A DNA stretch of 64,000 nucleotides from Sulfitobacter sp. S223 (GTDB lineage Bacteria > Pseudomonadota > Alphaproteobacteria > Rhodobacterales > Rhodobacteraceae): positions 3,224,001 through 3,288,000 of the forward strand of contig NZ_CP083560.1 of assembly GCF_025143825.1 (NCBI RefSeq). Direction: 5' to 3'. This document shows positions 61,873 through 64,000 of the stretch, in pieces. The first letter of the stretch is position 1, and each line of letters opens with the position of its first letter. The position numbers were made by a program, and so were the translations under genes. The notes beneath the pieces were generated by a model. The model was not told the origin of the DNA and made no database searches. It was given only the letters and a program-made list of their open reading frames with translations.

Positions 61873-63390
61873 GTGGGATCAGATACGCAAAGCGCACGGC
61901 TGGCATACCTGACCGGCCCGCTGGCCACTCCTTTGGGGCCGATGGGCCCTGCACCGGTCGCTTCGTTGCAGATGCGCCCTCCACGTTCTGATGCGCGACA
62001 AGCGGACAAACAGGTGCGTAACCTTTCGGCAGCCTTTGATGCCTTCAGTATCGGCGACGGGGCGGTGCTGTCCTTTCACCACCACTACCGCAATGGTGAC
62101 CGGCTGATGAACGCGGTTCTGGCTGAGGCTGCGCGGCGTGGTCTGCGCGGATTGACCATCGCGCCAAGCTCTCTGTTTCCGGTACACGCGCCGCTTGCTG
62201 ATCATATCGAAAGCGGTGTGATCGGCGACGTTGTGACCGACTACGCCAAGGGGCCTGTTACCGCTGCATTGTTGTCAGGTGCGCTGCGCGGCCCTGCCTT
62301 GTTGCAAAGTCATGGCGGTCGGGCGCGGGCGTTGGGCACAGGCCTGTTGCGCGTTGATGTCGCATTTGTGGGCGCGTCACTTGCGCAGGCAGATGGTGCA
62401 TGCACGGGCCGGGGCGGTGCGCTGCCCTGTGGTCCGCTAGGCTATGCACAAGTTGACTCGGGCTATGCCCGCCACACGGTCGTTTGCGCGCATGAAATCA
62501 CGCAAAGCCCTCTGCCCCATACCGACATCCCCGGCGATAAGGTGGATGCAGTGGTGCCATTCGATACCCCCGGAGAAGTGAGCGGCATTGCTTCTGACAC
62601 CACATTGCCTGCGCAAACGCCTCAGGCAAAGCAGATCGGCGGTTGGGTCGCAGAGGTCATCGCCGCTGCAGGTATGATGCGCCACGGGCTATCCCTGCAA
62701 ACAGGTGCGGGAGGATACTCCCTTGCCTCGGTACCGCTGATTGGAGCCGCGATGGCCCGCGCCGGTCTGCGCGGCAGCTTTCTGTCAGGCGGGATTACAG
62801 GCGCACATACAGAGCTACACCGCGCGGGTCTGTTCGAGCGTATTCATGATGTACAATGCTTTGACGGTGCAGCCGTCGCGTCCTCGATCATCAACCCGCA
62901 CCACCTTGCCATGAGCGCTTCGGAATACGCCAACCCGCTGGAAAGCCTGGCCATCGTGAACCGGCTTGATGTCATGGTGTTGGGCGCGGTGGAGATTGAC
63001 CGCCAGTTCAATGTCAATGTCACGATCGGCGGGGATGGCAGGCTTATCGGCGGCCCGGGCGGGCATCCCGATGCGGCCGAAGGCGCGCGACTGACAATCG
63101 TCACCACAGGTCTTGGGGGTGGCGGCTATGCCAAACTGGTGGATGATGTGCGCTGTGTGACCACCCAAGGCCGACACATTGATGTTCTGGTCAGCGATGA
63201 AGGTATCGCAGTCAATCCCGCGCGCGCCGACCTTGCAGCGGATCTAAAAAGGGCCGGTTTGCCCCTGTTCAGCTTTGACGCACTGAAAGCGACCGCAGAC
63301 CAATCCGCCACCCGCTTACGCTGTGCGGCTGCAACCAGCCCGCGTTTACTGATTGAACATCGCAGCGGCGGATTGCTTGATTGGGCATGA
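61873..63390 (+). CDS. citF: Citrate lyase alpha subunit-like CoA transferase (CitF)
   Basis: 505 residues. CitF exchanges the acyl group between citrate and acetyl-ACP in citrate lyase; relatives act on citramalate. HHHYRNGDRLMNAVL near the N-terminus, GGITGAHTELHRAGLFERIHDVQCFDGAA and the C-terminal GGDGRLIGGPGGHPDAAEGARL are family landmarks. It starts with GTG 2 bases after the hydratase stop. No CitD (carrier) or CitE (lyase) gene is visible within the window, so whether it serves citrate or a C5 acid such as citramalate is open; the neighbouring hydratase favours the latter. Confidence 0.82.
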   Translation: MGSDTQSARLAYLTGPLATPLGPMGPAPVASLQMRPPRSDARQADKQVRNLSAAFDAFSIGDGAVLSFHHHYRNGDRLMNAVLAEAARRGLRGLTIAPSSLFPVHAPLADHIESGVIGDVVTDYAKGPVTAALLSGALRGPALLQSHGGRARALGTGLLRVDVAFVGASLAQADGACTGRGGALPCGPLGYAQVDSGYARHTVVCAHEITQSPLPHTDIPGDKVDAVVPFDTPGEVSGIASDTTLPAQTPQAKQIGGWVAEVIAAAGMMRHGLSLQTGAGGYSLASVPLIGAAMARAGLRGSFLSGGITGAHTELHRAGLFERIHDVQCFDGAAVASSIINPHHLAMSASEYANPLESLAIVNRLDVMVLGAVEIDRQFNVNVTIGGDGRLIGGPGGHPDAAEGARLTIVTTGLGGGGYAKLVDDVRCVTTQGRHIDVLVSDEGIAVNPARADLAADLKRAGLPLFSFDALKATADQSATRLRCAAATSPRLLIEHRSGGLLDWA

Positions 63391-63404
63391 AAGACCCTAG
63401 TAAA

Positions 63405-63481
63405 TTTATTCCGACTAAAACAATCAAGTTTATTGCATTGGCCGCACGAACTTAGTATCTGACAAAAATAATCGGAATAAA
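63405..63481. repeat. Inverted repeat upstream of the iron-type binding protein gene
   Basis: TTTATTCCGA (63405-63414) and TCGGAATAAA (63472-63481) are a perfect 10-base inverted pair, 57 bases apart, in the AT-rich promoter region. The second copy ends 17 bases before the start codon. It could be a pair of operators for an iron regulator; no known consensus is assigned. Confidence 0.4.
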
Positions 63482-63498
63482 GCCAAAGAGGAATCATC

Positions 63499-64000
63499 AT
63501 GGCCCGCTCCCCCCTTTCCCCCCTCGTCATTGCTGCCGCTGCCCTTGTGGCCGGCGTCAACGCTGCAACAGCTGAGGGCGAAGTCAATCTCTACTCTTCA
63601 CGCCACTACGACACGGACGAACGGCTTTATAGCGATTTCACCGAAGCCACCGGTATCAAAGTGAACCGGATCGAAGGCAAAGCGGATGAGCTGATCGCGC
63701 GCATGCAAGCCGAGGGTGCGAACTCTCCCGCTGATGTGTTGATCACGGTAGACACCTCGCGCCTTAAGCGCGCCAAAGATGCAGGCGTGCTGCAATCCAT
63801 CGATAGCGCTGTGCTGGAAGACCGCATTCCATCCAACCTGCAAGACAATGAGAACCAGTGGTTCGGATTTTCCCAGCGCGCACGGATCATCTTTTATGAC
63901 AAAAACAACGTGACCGAACCACCGCTCGACTATGTCTCGCTTGCCGATCCGAAATTCAAAGGAATGGTTTGCCACCGGTCTTCTTCAAGCACGTATTCGC
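63499..64000 (+). CDS. Periplasmic iron-type binding protein (FutA/FbpA-like), 3' end outside window
   Basis: 167 residues visible. A Sec signal peptide (MARSPLSPLVIAAAALVAG, cleavage near ATAEGE) leads to GEVNLYSSRHYDTDERLYSDFTEATGIKVNRIEGKADEL, which is the start of ferric iron-binding proteins of the FutA/FbpA group; the Tyr/His pair SSRHYDTD is a typical iron-ligand region. GAGG lies 7 bases before the ATG. In this family the permease and ATPase genes usually follow, beyond the window. The upstream inverted repeat may give iron control. Confidence 0.85.
   Translation, partial: MARSPLSPLVIAAAALVAGVNAATAEGEVNLYSSRHYDTDERLYSDFTEATGIKVNRIEGKADELIARMQAEGANSPADVLITVDTSRLKRAKDAGVLQSIDSAVLEDRIPSNLQDNENQWFGFSQRARIIFYDKNNVTEPPLDYVSLADPKFKGMVCHRSSSSTYS

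Noticed and set aside
1..64000. CRISPR arrays, insertion sequences, prophage and toxin-antitoxin pairs
   Set aside because: Reading both strands I found no repeat-spacer pattern, transposase, phage gene or typical toxin-antitoxin pair.

Overview
The window is chromosomal DNA of a marine alphaproteobacterium, most likely a member of the Roseobacter group (Rhodobacterales). This rests on the gene order fnrL-ccoNOQP-ccoGHIS with hemN divergent to fnrL, three perfect FNR boxes, a fused indolepyruvate:ferredoxin oxidoreductase beside an Lrp regulator, proteobacterial-type glucosylglycerate genes and a moderately high GC content. The species cannot be named from the sequence alone. Genes are densely packed on both strands, many stop/start pairs overlap as ATGA, and I see no insertion sequence, prophage, integrase, CRISPR array or rRNA operon. 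One tRNA gene (Arg, anticodon TCT) is present.

Layout. 1-9.9 kb is a surface-polysaccharide and secreted-protein block: the end of an RTX-like secreted protein, glucose-1-phosphate cytidylyltransferase (rfbF), a sugar epimerase fused to a C-methyltransferase, two further methyltransferases of the same type, an acyltransferase, a family 2 glycosyltransferase and an exported beta-helix protein. 10.2-13.6 kb holds a PhoX-type phosphatase, a PHP-domain phosphoesterase and a small TPR protein. 13.7-18.9 kb is a polyamine-type ABC transporter operon ending in a gene of unknown function. 19.0-25.2 kb carries an Lrp regulator divergent from the large 2-oxoacid:ferredoxin oxidoreductase, then a crotonase divergent from an AraC regulator. 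25.3-29.6 kb is an RND efflux pair, followed by the tRNA. 29.8-35.7 kb has a glycosyltransferase, a CHASE histidine kinase with a lone receiver, a DUF6880-like protein and rsgA.

35.7-45.8 kb is the centre of the window: a microaerobic respiration regulon made of ccoS, ccoI, ccoH, ccoG, ccoP, ccoQ, ccoO, ccoN and fnrL on the minus strand and hemN on the plus strand. FnrL sites lie before ccoN, before ccoG and between fnrL and hemN. The ccoG site sits inside a hairpin that also looks like the terminator of ccoNOQP. 46.0-49.7 kb encodes a glucosylglycerate (compatible solute) set: a GH13 phosphorylase convergent with a synthase and a phosphatase.

50.1-64 kb is mixed: a histidine kinase, a membrane-anchored AraC-type regulator divergent from an exported hydrolase, a MATE exporter, an amino-acid-type ABC transporter (binding protein divergent from ATPase and permease) with an AhpD-like protein, a Rieske oxygenase, a Stealth-family sugar-phosphate transferase, a hydratase next to a CitF-type CoA transferase, and the start of an iron-type periplasmic binding protein cut off by the window end.

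I did not find a defence system or a clearly new multi-gene machine. The most unusual items are the terminator/FNR composite, the FNR site touching the fnrL start with a probably leaderless hemN, the epimerase-methyltransferase fusion, a CcoQ with a cysteine-rich tail, a polyamine permease with a very large periplasmic insert, and an ABC permease with a lipoprotein-like N-terminus. Family assignments come from reading the sequence and remembered family motifs; no database search was run.
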